This document shows positions 7,417-17,470 of a stretch of 64,000 bases of DNA, piece after piece (within the stretch, counting starts at the first letter, position 1; every line of letters starts with the position of its first letter). Source of the stretch: Bradyrhizobium zhanjiangense (GTDB taxonomy: Bacteria; Pseudomonadota; Alphaproteobacteria; Rhizobiales; Xanthobacteraceae). The DNA lies in NCBI RefSeq assembly GCF_004114935.1, contig NZ_CP022221.1:1943001-2007000 (forward strand), in the 5' to 3' direction. The notes under the pieces were generated by a model. It was not told the origin of the DNA and ran no database searches. It worked only from the letters and a program-made list of their open reading frames with translations. The translations under genes were made by a program, and so were the position numbers.

Positions 7417-10400
7417 ATGACCATGGCGCAATCAAGTTCCCCTTCCGATCTTACCCCCAAGCATGTGCGGGCCGCCCGCGCTCTCTTGGCTTGGTCCCAG
7501 CAGGATCTGGCCAAGGAGGCCGGCGTAGCGACGTCAACTGTAGCCGACTTCGAGAGGGGCCAACGGACCCCCGTCGCTAACAACGCCCAAGCGATTCGCG
7601 GGGCTCTTGAGGGTGCCGGTATCTCCTTCCTGCCAACGGGAGCCGTGATTGGGCCTACCGTTCCGCTTATCGCCGCATCCGAGCGCCCTGGTGCTCCCAT
7701 CCGATGGGTGAGTGCGGAAGACCTTTCGGACTGGGCGAACCGAATTGATGGTGCCGTCAGCCTACCGACCCTTCTCGCTCATTTGATCCGCGCCACATAT
7801 GGCACGGCAGTTCATCTCCGTTTTCCCGTCGACGAGGGTGTTCGGCATCCGGGTTGGGACGGACAAACAACCACCGAGATCGGAAGCACCTATGTGCCGC
7901 AGGGGGACGCCGGCTGGGAGATCGGTAGCCAGCGTCGCGACATCGAAAAGAAGGCGACGGAGGACTACCGCAAGAGGACGATTGCGCCTGCGCCGCTCGA
8001 TCCTGCCAACGCCACCTTTGTGTTCGTCACCCCCCGTCGCTGGCCGGGTAAGGATAAATGGGCTAAGGCCCGACAGGAAGAAGGCCCCTGGGGCAAAGTT
8101 CGTGCATACGACGCCGACGACCTCGTCCACTGGATCGAACAGACACCGGCCGTCGGACTTTGGCTGGCGGCTCGTCTGGGGAAGCGACCGGCTGGAATGC
8201 GCGAACTCGAAGAAATTTGGGAAGAGTGGTCGCTCGCCACCCAATGGCCTCTGACGGATGACCTGGTCCTGAGCGACCGGGACCAGGACGCCGCTGAAGT
8301 TCTACGCTGGCTTCGTGGCGAGCCGTCCGTTCTCTCCCTCCAAGCGACCACAACGGATGAGGTGGCGGCATTTTTCCACGCCACGCTTGCTATGCTGCCG
8401 GACGACATGGCGGCTGCTTATAGATCCCACTGTCTCGTGGTGACAACTACCTCCAGCGCCCGTGCACTGGCGAACGCGCCAGGGTCCCTGATTATGCTGC
8501 TGACCGAGCCCGACGCCGGTTTGGCACGGTCGCTTGCGGACCGCGGTCACTATGTCCTGCAAGCCTATGACGAGCGACCGATCTCTCGCGGCGATGTTCG
8601 TACCCTAGCACGACCGTCGCGCCAAGGGATCGCCAGCGCCCTCGTCGCGGCGGGCATCGCCGAGCCTCGCGCCGAGGCGCTCGCGCGCGACAGCGCTCGC
8701 AATTTGGCTGTCCTGCGCCGCCTCATACCAGGCGCGCCAGGACGCCTCCCACAATGGGCGCAAGATACTCCGCCTCACGCCTTGCTAGCGGCGCTACTTG
8801 CAGGCGGCTGGGATGAGGACGCAAAGTCGGATCGAGCCCGGCTCGCCGAGCTTGCCGACCAGCCATATGAGGCTGTCGTTACCGCCCTTGCGCCTTACGT
8901 AGGCAATTTTGACAGTGCACTGCAGAAGATCGGCTCGACCTGGCGCATCGCATCGCCGCCGGACGCATGGTTTCTGCTCGCGCCATACCTGACCAGCGTC
9001 GACATCAAACGTTTCGAGGCCGCGGCGCACGCCGTCCTCGGCTCTGCCGATCCACGCTTCGAAATGGAGCCCAACGAGCGCTGGATGGCGGAGGTCCGCG
9101 GCATCCACCGCGACTACTCGGGAATATTGCGCCATGGAATCGGACAGGTGCTCATCCTGCTTGCCCTGTGGGGAAATAGAGCCCGCACCGTCCCGGACGC
9201 CGCGCGGCGCGCGGACCATATCGTCGGCAAGCTGCTAAGCAATGCCGATCAGCAACGGTGGTGGTCGCTCTCACGGGACTTCCGGCTGCTGGCGGAGGCC
9301 TCGCCAGGGGCTTTCCTGACCGCCGTTGAAGATAGTCTCGACCAGAACGATCCGCCTATCCGATCCCTGTTCGGCACGGACGAGGGAGGTGTGTTCGGAA
9401 CCGAACATCTGTCCGACTTGCTTTGGGCATTGGAGTCCCTGGCCTGGTCGCCAGAGCTGATGCCGCGGGTGACCCATGTCCTGGCTCGCCTGGACACCAT
9501 CGACAGTTCGCCCGGGCGCAACCAGAACCGGCCGTCGAACAGTCTCCGTGAAATCCACCTTCTTTGGATGCCCCAAACCTACGCGAGTCTCGACCAGCGG
9601 CTTCGCGCGCTCGATCTGATTCGAAAGCAAGAGAGCAACGCCGCCTGGAAGCTGATGTTAGGCGTCCTGCCGCAGGGGCACGACACGTCTACGCCATCAC
9701 CCACGCCGCGATGGCGTGATTTCACGGTCGACGAGGTCGAGGTCGTCACCCGGGGCCTCATGGGTCGCGGGGCAGCGGCGATTACCGAACGCCTGCTCGC
9801 TGACGTGGGCCTCGATGCAGCCAGATGGTCGGCGCTGCTTGATCGGTTCGCCGATCTAACACCGGACGCTGAAGGTGGGTTGGCAACGCTGGAGGCAGCC
9901 GAACCAAAGATCACCGAGAAGGTCGATCGTACGATGCTTTGGACGAGCCTGCGACGCGTGCTCCATCACCACCGACAATTCCCGGACGCGGAGTGGTCCA
10001 TGCCCGCCGAGGTGCTTGACCGACTCGAAGCGATCTACGAGCGCTTCGCACCTGCGGATCCGCTTGAGCACACGGCTTGGCTTTTCGAGCAATCTGTCTC
10101 GCTCCCAAAGCCTTCGACCGAAGGCTGGAAGGCAGAGCAACGCGACATCGACACAGCACGTCAGCGGGCAGCGGCAGCCGTGTTCTCAAAAGGGGGAATA
10201 TCAGCCGTCCTGGCGCTCGCGCGACTCTCCAACGCAGCGGGCTACATCGGCAAAGCGCTCTATGACGGTGGTCTTTTCGAATCCGAACTCGAACCGCTGT
10301 TGGAGGCGGCCATTCGAAGCGACAACACCCATGAGCGGGATGTCGCCCACGGACTGATTGTCTCTGTCTTTCGCGATCGAAAAGAGCCTTGGGCGATGGC

Positions 10401-11481
10401 CTTGATCGCCAGGGCAAAGGACGAAGCATGGGGCGACACGGCCTTGCTGACAATCCTACGCGCACTCCCGGCTCAACGTTGGACTTGGGACCAGGCCGCC
10501 CAGGCTGGCGTAGCAATCGAAGAGACCTACTGGCGCCAAACCCCGGTGTTCTGGATTGACGAGGACAGCAAGGACGTCGCGTTCGCTATCCGTAAACTCA
10601 TCTCCGTCGGGCGCGCCCGTCATGCCCTGCCCCTGGCCGAACGTGGCAGCAAGGTTGATCTGCCGTCGGATCTCATCGTCGAAGTGTTGCAGGCGGCGGT
10701 CCGTCAGCCGTTCGACGGCGATGGCAACACGAACGAAGTGACTATGTTTCAGCACCACGTCGCCGAACTTCTCCAGCAGCTCGATAAACGCAGCGACGTG
10801 GACAAGCAAACCCTGGTCGGCCTCGAGTGGGCTTATCTGCCGCTGCTCGTGCATTCGCGCCGACCGGCCAAGGTGCTGCTGAGAGCGCTTTCGGAGCAGC
10901 CGTCGCTCTTCATCCAAATGCTCAGCTTGGTGTACAAGGCGAGTGAAGAGAGCGGCATCGTCGATGCCGAACCAGAAAATCCCGAGCGAGCGCGCGCCGT
11001 CGCAAATCAGGCCTATCGGCTGCTTGACCTTTGGAATCGTCTTCCTGGAACTCAGGACGACGGCACGATCGACGGCACAACTTTGGAGGCCTGGATCAAA
11101 GAGGCCCGTTCGCTCGCCAAGGCGGTCGGGCGAGAAGACATCGCTGACAGTCGGATCGGCAATATGCTCTCTGCTTCCCCGGCCGGATTGGACGGCAACT
11201 GGCCTGCCGAAGCGGTGCGCGACGTGATCGATCTTTTCCGCAGCAAGTCAATGATGGAGGGCTTCTGGATCGGCAAGAGGAACCGACGTGGCGTTACGAT
11301 GCGAAAGCCGGGCGATGGCGGCAACTTGGAACGCCAGGAGGCGACGAAGTACCGCAATTGGGCGAAGGCGATCTCCTTCGACCATCCGCATACCGCCAAA
11401 GCGCTCGACACCCTTGCGGACAGCTATGAAGATCAAGCGCGCCGTAAGGACGACGACGCTGAGCGGCTGGACTGGGAATGA
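7417..11481 (+). CDS. Giant XRE-HTH / nuclease-like / repeat protein, candidate defence effector
   Basis: 1354 residues. An XRE-type helix-turn-helix occupies about residues 10-65 (RAARALLAWSQQDLAKEAG, then TSTVADFERG). Next comes a region with GVRHPGWDGQ, GWEIGSQRRDIEKKA and DYRKR, which has the D/E/K pattern of a degenerate PD-(D/E)XK nuclease, then TFVFVTPRRWPGKDKW. Around residues 300-400 the layout is that of a STAND NTPase, but the P-loop position reads LQATTTDEVAAFF and lacks G-K-S/T. The remaining 900 residues are helical and HEAT-like, with a basic C-terminal motif (NRRGVTMRKPGDGGN). I do not recognise a named system. It lies divergent to abiE and convergent to the Mrr/SPARTA operon. 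The domain reading is inference. ATG 7423 is an alternative start. Confidence 0.7.
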   Translation: MTMAQSSSPSDLTPKHVRAARALLAWSQQDLAKEAGVATSTVADFERGQRTPVANNAQAIRGALEGAGISFLPTGAVIGPTVPLIAASERPGAPIRWVSAEDLSDWANRIDGAVSLPTLLAHLIRATYGTAVHLRFPVDEGVRHPGWDGQTTTEIGSTYVPQGDAGWEIGSQRRDIEKKATEDYRKRTIAPAPLDPANATFVFVTPRRWPGKDKWAKARQEEGPWGKVRAYDADDLVHWIEQTPAVGLWLAARLGKRPAGMRELEEIWEEWSLATQWPLTDDLVLSDRDQDAAEVLRWLRGEPSVLSLQATTTDEVAAFFHATLAMLPDDMAAAYRSHCLVVTTTSSARALANAPGSLIMLLTEPDAGLARSLADRGHYVLQAYDERPISRGDVRTLARPSRQGIASALVAAGIAEPRAEALARDSARNLAVLRRLIPGAPGRLPQWAQDTPPHALLAALLAGGWDEDAKSDRARLAELADQPYEAVVTALAPYVGNFDSALQKIGSTWRIASPPDAWFLLAPYLTSVDIKRFEAAAHAVLGSADPRFEMEPNERWMAEVRGIHRDYSGILRHGIGQVLILLALWGNRARTVPDAARRADHIVGKLLSNADQQRWWSLSRDFRLLAEASPGAFLTAVEDSLDQNDPPIRSLFGTDEGGVFGTEHLSDLLWALESLAWSPELMPRVTHVLARLDTIDSSPGRNQNRPSNSLREIHLLWMPQTYASLDQRLRALDLIRKQESNAAWKLMLGVLPQGHDTSTPSPTPRWRDFTVDEVEVVTRGLMGRGAAAITERLLADVGLDAARWSALLDRFADLTPDAEGGLATLEAAEPKITEKVDRTMLWTSLRRVLHHHRQFPDAEWSMPAEVLDRLEAIYERFAPADPLEHTAWLFEQSVSLPKPSTEGWKAEQRDIDTARQRAAAAVFSKGGISAVLALARLSNAAGYIGKALYDGGLFESELEPLLEAAIRSDNTHERDVAHGLIVSVFRDRKEPWAMALIARAKDEAWGDTALLTILRALPAQRWTWDQAAQAGVAIEETYWRQTPVFWIDEDSKDVAFAIRKLISVGRARHALPLAERGSKVDLPSDLIVEVLQAAVRQPFDGDGNTNEVTMFQHHVAELLQQLDKRSDVDKQTLVGLEWAYLPLLVHSRRPAKVLLRALSEQPSLFIQMLSLVYKASEESGIVDAEPENPERARAVANQAYRLLDLWNRLPGTQDDGTIDGTTLEAWIKEARSLAKAVGREDIADSRIGNMLSASPAGLDGNWPAEAVRDVIDLFRSKSMMEGFWIGKRNRRGVTMRKPGDGGNLERQEATKYRNWAKAISFDHPHTAKALDTLADSYEDQARRKDDDAERLDWE

Positions 11482-11758
11482 CGCCTGAAACCAGACGCGA
11501 TCTTGTTGCGTTGTGCTGGCGGGCAGCCAAACGGGCAAGCGCAGCCAGCCGAACCTTAGAGCAACTACCAAGTGACAAAGTGCGTGACACCAGATTATTA
11601 AACATTATCAAAAGGAGGCCGCCGAGTTCTTTCGATCCCTCGGATTGTTGGCGTCAACGGGCGTCAAGGCACGCACCCACCCCGCCGAGCGCTTGTCGAA
11701 TTGCCGACGCCGCAAAGCGCGGCCGGTGGATAATCTACGTCGTCGCATGTCCAGCAAA
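11482..11758. other. Convergent intergenic region
   Basis: It separates the ends of the giant HTH gene (plus) and the Mrr-like gene (minus). Open frames here are shadows. No clean hairpin-plus-T terminator is visible. Confidence 0.4.
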
Positions 11759-12946
11759 TCAATCGGCGAGGCTGAAAAATGCCGGTCGTCCGTTCCACGG
11801 ACGATAGAATTTGGATCCATCCCAGTAAGACACCATCCCGTCCGCAAGAGTGCGTCTCGTGCGCCAAACGGTATCTTCCTTCTGCATGACCATCGCAGTG
11901 TCATCCAACACGGGCCCTTCATAGCCTGTCTGCTCATATCCATCGTGCGAAACGATCATCTTCGGTAGGGCCATCAACAACGCCGCGTGTTTGGTTTCCT
12001 TAATTACTAATGCGAAGCTGTTGAGCGACATGTCGTAGCCGAATGTTGCGTGAACAACGCGAGAGTCCAGCACTCCGGAAACTTCGGTGATTACACGACC
12101 GACGTGAGCCCTTGATACCAGACCCGATTTATCCGCGATGATGCCGGCTGACGCGGCCTCGCACCATTGAGCCACGTCGCGCGATGTCGCCAACTCCATC
12201 GCGCCTGACGTCCTGGCCGCAAACCGCTTCGCAACCGGTTCATACGCTGATGTCGTCACGAACAGGCTCTTTTGCGCGCCTTCTACTGTCGCGATGCCAT
12301 GCAGTGCGGCGACCGCATCAAGGCGAATATTGCTGTGTGGCGCGTATCTCTTGGCCTGCACTAATGTCATCACATCGCCGATGGGATCGCGCTGCAGGAG
12401 CCGAATGTCGACCCCGCCGTCTCCTCTGCCCGGTCCCAGCTCAGATTGAAATCCCCGATTTTGGAAGATGCGATGGAGCAGAATCTCGAACTCTCGCCAG
12501 CCGAGACGGTGAAGATCTTCGGGTCGTTTCGCAAAGTGCGCGTACATTTCCTCGTAGACGTCGTCGCAATCAGGTCGAATTAATTGACAGATCCATTGCC
12601 AACGAAAATACGTATCGAATGCGGCCGCTAGCTCCGGGTCAGTCGCAAAAAACGCAATCGTAGTTCCATTCAGGAGCTCGCACTCGAAACCCAACCCATT
12701 CACGAGAGCGTGAAATGCGTCGTATGATCCGTCGTCGTCAGAAAACCCGTTAAATATCGCATGCAGCGGGCCCTCAAACCACATGATAGCTGCAGCCACT
12801 GGAGGCATTGGTTCCCAATCGTTGCGCTCCTCCTGACTCTTAAAGCCGCAATCAATCCATAGGTCTTTTGCCCGCGCCCAATTCTCGATTGTGGTCTGCA
12901 ACGTTACGATCTTCGTAATGACGTCCTGATCGGCATAGGTCGGCAT
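11759..12946 (-). CDS. Mrr-type restriction endonuclease, third gene of the SPARTA operon
   Basis: 395 residues. The central Mrr_cat domain (PF04471) spans about residues 165-265: REFEILLHRIFQNRGF, the catalytic loop GPGRGDGGVDIRLL, the Q-x-K motif VQAKRYAP, and KSLFVTTSAYEP. A unique N-terminal region of about 160 residues and a C-terminal region of about 110 residues flank it. It starts 23 bp after the pAgo stop on the same strand, so it is very probably co-transcribed with TIR-APAZ and pAgo. Mrr-like nucleases cut foreign or methylated DNA. Here it could be a second effector or an independent hitch-hiking restriction enzyme. Catalytic residues are seen; the link to SPARTA is inferred. Confidence 0.82.
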   Translation of the reverse strand: MPTYADQDVITKIVTLQTTIENWARAKDLWIDCGFKSQEERNDWEPMPPVAAAIMWFEGPLHAIFNGFSDDDGSYDAFHALVNGLGFECELLNGTTIAFFATDPELAAAFDTYFRWQWICQLIRPDCDDVYEEMYAHFAKRPEDLHRLGWREFEILLHRIFQNRGFQSELGPGRGDGGVDIRLLQRDPIGDVMTLVQAKRYAPHSNIRLDAVAALHGIATVEGAQKSLFVTTSAYEPVAKRFAARTSGAMELATSRDVAQWCEAASAGIIADKSGLVSRAHVGRVITEVSGVLDSRVVHATFGYDMSLNSFALVIKETKHAALLMALPKMIVSHDGYEQTGYEGPVLDDTAMVMQKEDTVWRTRRTLADGMVSYWDGSKFYRPWNGRPAFFSLAD

Positions 12947-12969
12947 GATTTGTCGGGATAATTGTGTGG

Positions 12970-14538
12970 CTACACGTAGTGCCAGAAAGGTAAGGGGGTA
13001 TAAGCGTCGGAGTCATCTGTCGCTTCGTCGGCTTCTGGCGGCAGAGTCGTAAGAATGTCGCCGATTCTGCCGGCGAATTTTAGTGTGATCGGATACCCAT
13101 CTGAGAACTTGCAGCTATTGTAGTTAAGCTTGCTGAGCCTCAGGATATCTTGAAGCACCGTCATGATATCGGCGTCGCCGTTGCAAATCTCGACCTCAAG
13201 CGGGTTGGGGACATTCCAGCCGGGATAGGTATTCAACCGGGGGACAAAACCGGTTGCGAACAGATATGCCTTGGTGTCCGAAGCAAGCAGTGCGGCGCCT
13301 CGCATCACCGGGCTCTTTCCGCGAGTAAAGAGCTTGAGGCCGCCGTAAACGCGCCGGATGCGCACACCAACAACCTTCGTACCGAATGGTTTGGCGGCCT
13401 CCGAAAATCCAGCCCATTCCTCGTCGTCGAAACGCACGCTGCCGTGGACGAAAATCTCGCGGGGCGGCTTCTTGTCATGTTCATCGGCGTAGGAGTGGAT
13501 TGCACGTTCCAGGAATTTTCGGCTCTCTTCGCGGTCGAGATGGCACTCGCGCTTGTCTTCGGAGTACCAGGGGCCGAGAGCGCCCTTGAAGACCATGCCG
13601 TTGCCATCCTCGAGAAACATCTGCGCGCCGCAGCAAGCGTTCTTGTCTCCTTGCGGTTTCGTCAGTCTTTTGAAGACGACGCCCATATAGCAGACGCCAT
13701 CCCTTGCGTCGGCGAGTATCCATGGACGGCGGCGTGTCTTGTAAAAGATCGAAGTCGCCAGATTCCAGGAAATGGTCGCCGGATCTTCCTTGTCTCGCAC
13801 CGGATTGTCCGGTGTGCGCAGGCAGGCGTCCATCGTTTCGTATTGCAGCACTTGCGTTATGATCTGGTGCTTGAGCAATCTTGCCTTAAGTTGATTGTGA
13901 AAATCCGGCTTGAACTTCAATGCTTCGTGGTATTCCTCCGCGAAGCTGTCTGCCTCCTGTGCATCGGTAAACAGGCTGCGCTGGGCAGCATCCTCGGCCT
14001 TGGTGCCTTCGGCGTAGTCGCGCGGCGGCTCGGACTGCGGACGGCAGAGGCTCTCAAGGGCCTTGTCGACGATTACGAACCATATGTCGGGCTTATGCTC
14101 GCTTTCGTAGTTCGCCTTGGTCAAACGCTTGGTATAAGCCTTCACGACCCGAGAGATGCGCGTGTGCAGCTCGTGCGTCTGCAGCGCCTGGTTAAGCGAA
14201 TCATCCGGTACGACGCATACGCACTCCGGCTTTGGATTCCATGTGATACCGAAGGCGGTCTCAAAGCCCGGAAAGAATTGGTGGGCGAGCTTGCCGAACT
14301 CAGCATTGCGCTTCCGCCGAAACATCGAGCCTGCATACGCTGGCAAGAACCTATTCACGCTTGTTGACCACTGCCGGAACATGGCGAGGTCCTTTTCCGT
14401 GCCGATAATGCCGTAGCGGACGCTACCGGCCGTGCGTTGATAGGGCCCGAACAGCGTCAGCCCATCCTTCGGATGAGCAAGCGACTGGCTATGACCAAAC
14501 AGCAGTTGTGGTTCATCGAGTTGGACCAACTTAGGCAT
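12970..14538 (-). CDS. ago: Short prokaryotic Argonaute (MID-PIWI) of a SPARTA system
   Basis: 522 residues without N or PAZ domains, the usual size of a short pAgo. The MID-like part (ETAFGITWNPKPECVCVVPDD) leads into a PIWI region: KPDIWFVIVD, WNLATSIFYKTRRRPWIL, YMGVVFKR, a strand IFVHGSVRFDDEEW, VVGVRIRR, and a C-terminal segment ending in FWHYV. The DEDX catalytic tetrad expected of slicing Argonautes is not apparent, as in other short pAgos. It loads a small RNA guide, senses invading DNA and activates the attached TIR-APAZ subunit. The start overlaps the TIR-APAZ end by 8 bases, indicating coupled translation and heterodimer formation. Assignment rests on architecture and partner. Confidence 0.85.
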   Translation of the reverse strand: MPKLVQLDEPQLLFGHSQSLAHPKDGLTLFGPYQRTAGSVRYGIIGTEKDLAMFRQWSTSVNRFLPAYAGSMFRRKRNAEFGKLAHQFFPGFETAFGITWNPKPECVCVVPDDSLNQALQTHELHTRISRVVKAYTKRLTKANYESEHKPDIWFVIVDKALESLCRPQSEPPRDYAEGTKAEDAAQRSLFTDAQEADSFAEEYHEALKFKPDFHNQLKARLLKHQIITQVLQYETMDACLRTPDNPVRDKEDPATISWNLATSIFYKTRRRPWILADARDGVCYMGVVFKRLTKPQGDKNACCGAQMFLEDGNGMVFKGALGPWYSEDKRECHLDREESRKFLERAIHSYADEHDKKPPREIFVHGSVRFDDEEWAGFSEAAKPFGTKVVGVRIRRVYGGLKLFTRGKSPVMRGAALLASDTKAYLFATGFVPRLNTYPGWNVPNPLEVEICNGDADIMTVLQDILRLSKLNYNSCKFSDGYPITLKFAGRIGDILTTLPPEADEATDDSDAYTPLPFWHYV

Positions 14539-15952
14539 CAGTCCAGCTCATGATTTCGCGAATAACGTCGTCGTCGTCCTTCTCCAAATACGACATCGGC
14601 GAGGTTTCGGTCTTTGGAAGGGCACTTAGTAGGACTTCCTGATAGCCAATGGGAATGCGCACCACGTGGTGGCCATCGGACAGCCAGTGCATGAAAGCCA
14701 GCAGCTTCTTGCGCCACTCGTCGTTCCACCAGCTAAGCTTCTTGCCTATGCGGTTATCGTCGAGGGGCACAGGCTTCTCGCCGCTCGCGCTATCATACAC
14801 TTTAGAGACAATGATCTTCGGGCTCAGCAAGACGCCAAAATGCGTACGCAGATCGACGGCAGGCTGTACCGCGAAATGCCACGCGTACTTCTTGCGAAAC
14901 GAGGTGACCGTACCACCGAACCAAACGGGTGCTGGTCGCTTGCCGGCATCGGCATATCGATAGCTGTTTCTGCCAATCAGGCCGTGGGCGGGGAACCAGA
15001 TCTTACGGCGCGAATACCGCAGAGCCTTGTTGCTGAGGCCCTTTGAGGCGAGCTGCCCTTCGAGCGAGGCCGCAATCAGGTATGTCACTGTATTGCGGGC
15101 TGTGTCGGCGGCAATGTTGAGTGCCGGATGGCCTTCTTCGAGGAATTCCGCCGTGGGCAGCACGTGCTCATCGGCAATATCGAACCCTTGCGTGAGTTCG
15201 AGATAGTCATTGGCCCGTGCGAAGCTGATCGCATGTGGGCCGTTGACGGAAAAGGGTAGGGTGGCCGACAACACCCCCTTAATCTGGTCGAGGCCGCTTA
15301 GCCTGTTGCCTTCCGACGTCACCTTGAGAAAATGGATGTACGGCGGCAACGCCTGAAACGGGAAAACGTTGGAGTCGATTTCGCACGGATCAGGCTTCAC
15401 TAGGACCTCGCGCGCGCTGACGGCGGGCCACCAGGACTTAATGCGTTCGTAGTCAGGAGTGCGGGCCTTTGGTACGCCGTCCTTGATCAGACGTTCTTGC
15501 AACTCCTTTAGACCGTGCGCCCAATTCTCGCTGTCGACGTGTAGATCGGGACTGATGATGATTGGCACGCTGCCTTTGAGCTTTTCGATCCGCAAAGGAA
15601 TGATGAAGTTGTCCCGCTTGGTATTCGAAGCAGCCTGGACCTCCTTATATACGCCCTGCTTCTTTTCAAAATCACGTGACGCGTTCGAGAGAATGAAGAT
15701 GAATTTGGCGGCGTCGTTCTCAATCTTCTTTTGAACCTTCAGCCACAGGCCGCTTTCGCCCGCGTGCGCATTCTTTACCTCACACCACACGTCATAGCCG
15801 AGCAAGCTTAGCTGCGTTGCGAACCACGATGCAGCGGCGTTGTCTTCGGGATTTGCATGGCTGATAAAGAGAAGCGAGCGTGAAGTCGCGTCTGTCGTCG
15901 CACGGGGCGCGGCAGCCTCCAGGACGGAGTTTTCCTCGGTCGTCTTCAGCAT
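14531..15952 (-). CDS. TIR-APAZ NADase subunit of a SPARTA system
   Basis: About 473 residues from ATG 15952 (MLKTTEEN), preceded by CCGGAAACACGA; a longer frame to 16042 adds a non-conserved leader. The TIR domain spans about residues 22-150: SRSLLFISHANPEDN, GYDVWCEVKNAHAGESG with the catalytic Glu after Trp-Cys, and FIFILSNASRDFEKKQGV. The remaining 300 residues form the APAZ region that docks on the pAgo (YERIKSWWPAVSAREV, FPFQALPPYIHFLKV). In known SPARTA pairs, guide-directed recognition of plasmid or phage DNA makes TIR oligomers degrade NAD(P)+ and kill the cell. Operon order TIR-APAZ, pAgo, Mrr. Confidence 0.88.
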   Translation of the reverse strand: MLKTTEENSVLEAAAPRATTDATSRSLLFISHANPEDNAAASWFATQLSLLGYDVWCEVKNAHAGESGLWLKVQKKIENDAAKFIFILSNASRDFEKKQGVYKEVQAASNTKRDNFIIPLRIEKLKGSVPIIISPDLHVDSENWAHGLKELQERLIKDGVPKARTPDYERIKSWWPAVSAREVLVKPDPCEIDSNVFPFQALPPYIHFLKVTSEGNRLSGLDQIKGVLSATLPFSVNGPHAISFARANDYLELTQGFDIADEHVLPTAEFLEEGHPALNIAADTARNTVTYLIAASLEGQLASKGLSNKALRYSRRKIWFPAHGLIGRNSYRYADAGKRPAPVWFGGTVTSFRKKYAWHFAVQPAVDLRTHFGVLLSPKIIVSKVYDSASGEKPVPLDDNRIGKKLSWWNDEWRKKLLAFMHWLSDGHHVVRIPIGYQEVLLSALPKTETSPMSYLEKDDDDVIREIMSWTDA

Positions 15953-16869
15953 TCGTGTTTCCGGCAGTACTGAATTGGGACCTGTGGAGGCAACGAAGCG
16001 TAATGCGAGCTTGGCAAAGTACCTGATTCGGGCTCGGTGCAAGCTACGTAATCGATTTGCCTGGTCCGCAACGGCCAGTTGTCCCGGTAATGCACAGCAA
16101 AAAGGTCCAATGAGCGCCGATAGCCGCGGGAGTTCGTTCTTGCGTTGGGCGTGCCGTTGGCCGGGCTCTAGGCGTTTTCCAGAGCCGCGCGAATCTCGGT
16201 GGAGATTCTGCTTCGTCTCCGCCCGTGCGGGTCACGATCCCTTACGCGCAGAATGATGACCTCCTCGCCGGAGGCACTCGGTCAAGCGTCTGCCTGCGAC
16301 ACCGCTGTCACTAATGCGTGCGCCGGATGCCGTTCTTAACCGGTCTCATCGTCGCAGTCGGTCCCGCATCCCGCTATGCGCCACTATGCTGCCGCTCTTG
16401 CGGCTGCACTCTTGTCGGCCTCCGCTTGTGCGGCGGCCTCTTGCGTCCCGGCCGCCTCAAGCCCAAAACCTACAGGCGCTTAGCGGGCTGACCCGACCGG
16501 CTCGATGCGGCGCGAGGCTTTCCATTGTGGCCGGCCTCACTCGGTCACTTGGCTGCTGCCTTCTTCTTTCGCTCCCCCGGTCCAAGCACGACGAACGGCG
16601 TCCAACTGTATTCCGCCTTCACCAGTCGAAACTCACGGTCCGCATCCGCTTGGCTGAAAAAGGCCTCCGTCATGTAGATTACGGCGTAAAACGAGCGCAT
16701 CCGCAAACAGCCCTATGGCTTGGGCTGGGAAACTCAGCCGCGCTACTGTGATTTGGGCGGGTGGAAAAGCCGGCGCCGAATCGGCGTCGCGGGTTTGCTG
16801 GTTGGTTTGTCATGACCTCACCTTGGGAGCCGTATGCATGCACAGTGCCTGACAGGCACCTGTACCGTC
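15953..16869. other. Intergenic stretch upstream of SPARTA with repeat copy A
   Basis: No credible gene was found on either strand. It holds the SPARTA promoter near its left end and, from 16261, a member of a dispersed non-coding repeat (see the repeat features). The 16380-16650 part is GC-rich with several short CGG/CCG-type self-complementary blocks but no coding signal. Confidence 0.5.
16261..16372 (+). repeat. Dispersed non-coding repeat, copy A (diverged)
   Basis: Shares ordered blocks with 60431-60545 and 60741-60865: CTCGCCGGAGGCACTCG at the start, a degenerate version of the central TCGCTATCACTGCCCC (here GCTGTCACTAATGCG), and TTAACCGGTCTC followed by TCGTCGCAGTCGG at the end. It is the most diverged of the four copies. 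No open frame is conserved, so it looks like a structured or mobile non-coding element. Confidence 0.55.
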
Positions 16870-17380
16870 ATGGATGTAATCCATCACGTTACGCACACGG
16901 ATTCAGCACTGCGTATTGTGGAAGATGGCAAGGTTAGTCGCAGGCTGATCTACGACGAATGCTCACTTAATGATTCGAGAACAACGGTGGTTTGGCTCTC
17001 GCCGAACCGATGGTACTGGGGCTCACGCTACGGAAGCGTAGAGTTCACATTCGATTTCAAAGATTTGGTCAAAGGCCGAAAAATATATTGGGTAGAGGTT
17101 CAGACCGGTTATAGGCCCCACGCTTGCCGGTTCCTGATCACAGATCAGGACGTCAAAGACCTTCCCGTGCAACGATGCTTCCCGAGAGGAAGGGCCACTG
17201 CGCTGCGTCGATGGGCTCTGGTACTGGAATCACAACCACACAGGTGAGTTTCTGCTGGAGTCCACCCTTTGGCTTGGGGATTGTCGCAAAGTCGATTTCA
17301 TCAGGCATCATGCAGAATTTTGCTCAATTGGCGGCTGCAGTGAACAAGGAAGGAAGGCGTCAGCGCCGCAGGACCCCTGA
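16870..17380 (+). pseudogene. Possible ADP-ribosyltransferase-fold toxin, frameshifted
   Basis: From ATG 16870 the protein begins MDVIHHVTHTDSALRIVEDG and continues through VVWLSPNRWYWGSRYG and VEFTFDF to ACRFLITDQDVKDLPV. A one-base shift near 17168 then moves the natural continuation (CVDGLWYWNHNHTGEFLLES, ending GRKASAPQDP) into another frame, with a stop at 17380. The opening H-x-T-H, the small SIxxDG-like helix and the S-V-E-F strand recall DarT-like ADP-ribosyltransferases, but I am not certain of the family. The coding signal either side of the shift is strong, so this is a recent pseudogene or an assembly error. Confidence 0.5.
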
Positions 17381-17470
17381 AGAGTGAGACTCTGGCGATT
17401 TAATTAGCTCCTCGCGTGGCGATTTGTGGTTCACTCTATCGAGATATCCAATGTACCATCTATCGATTGA

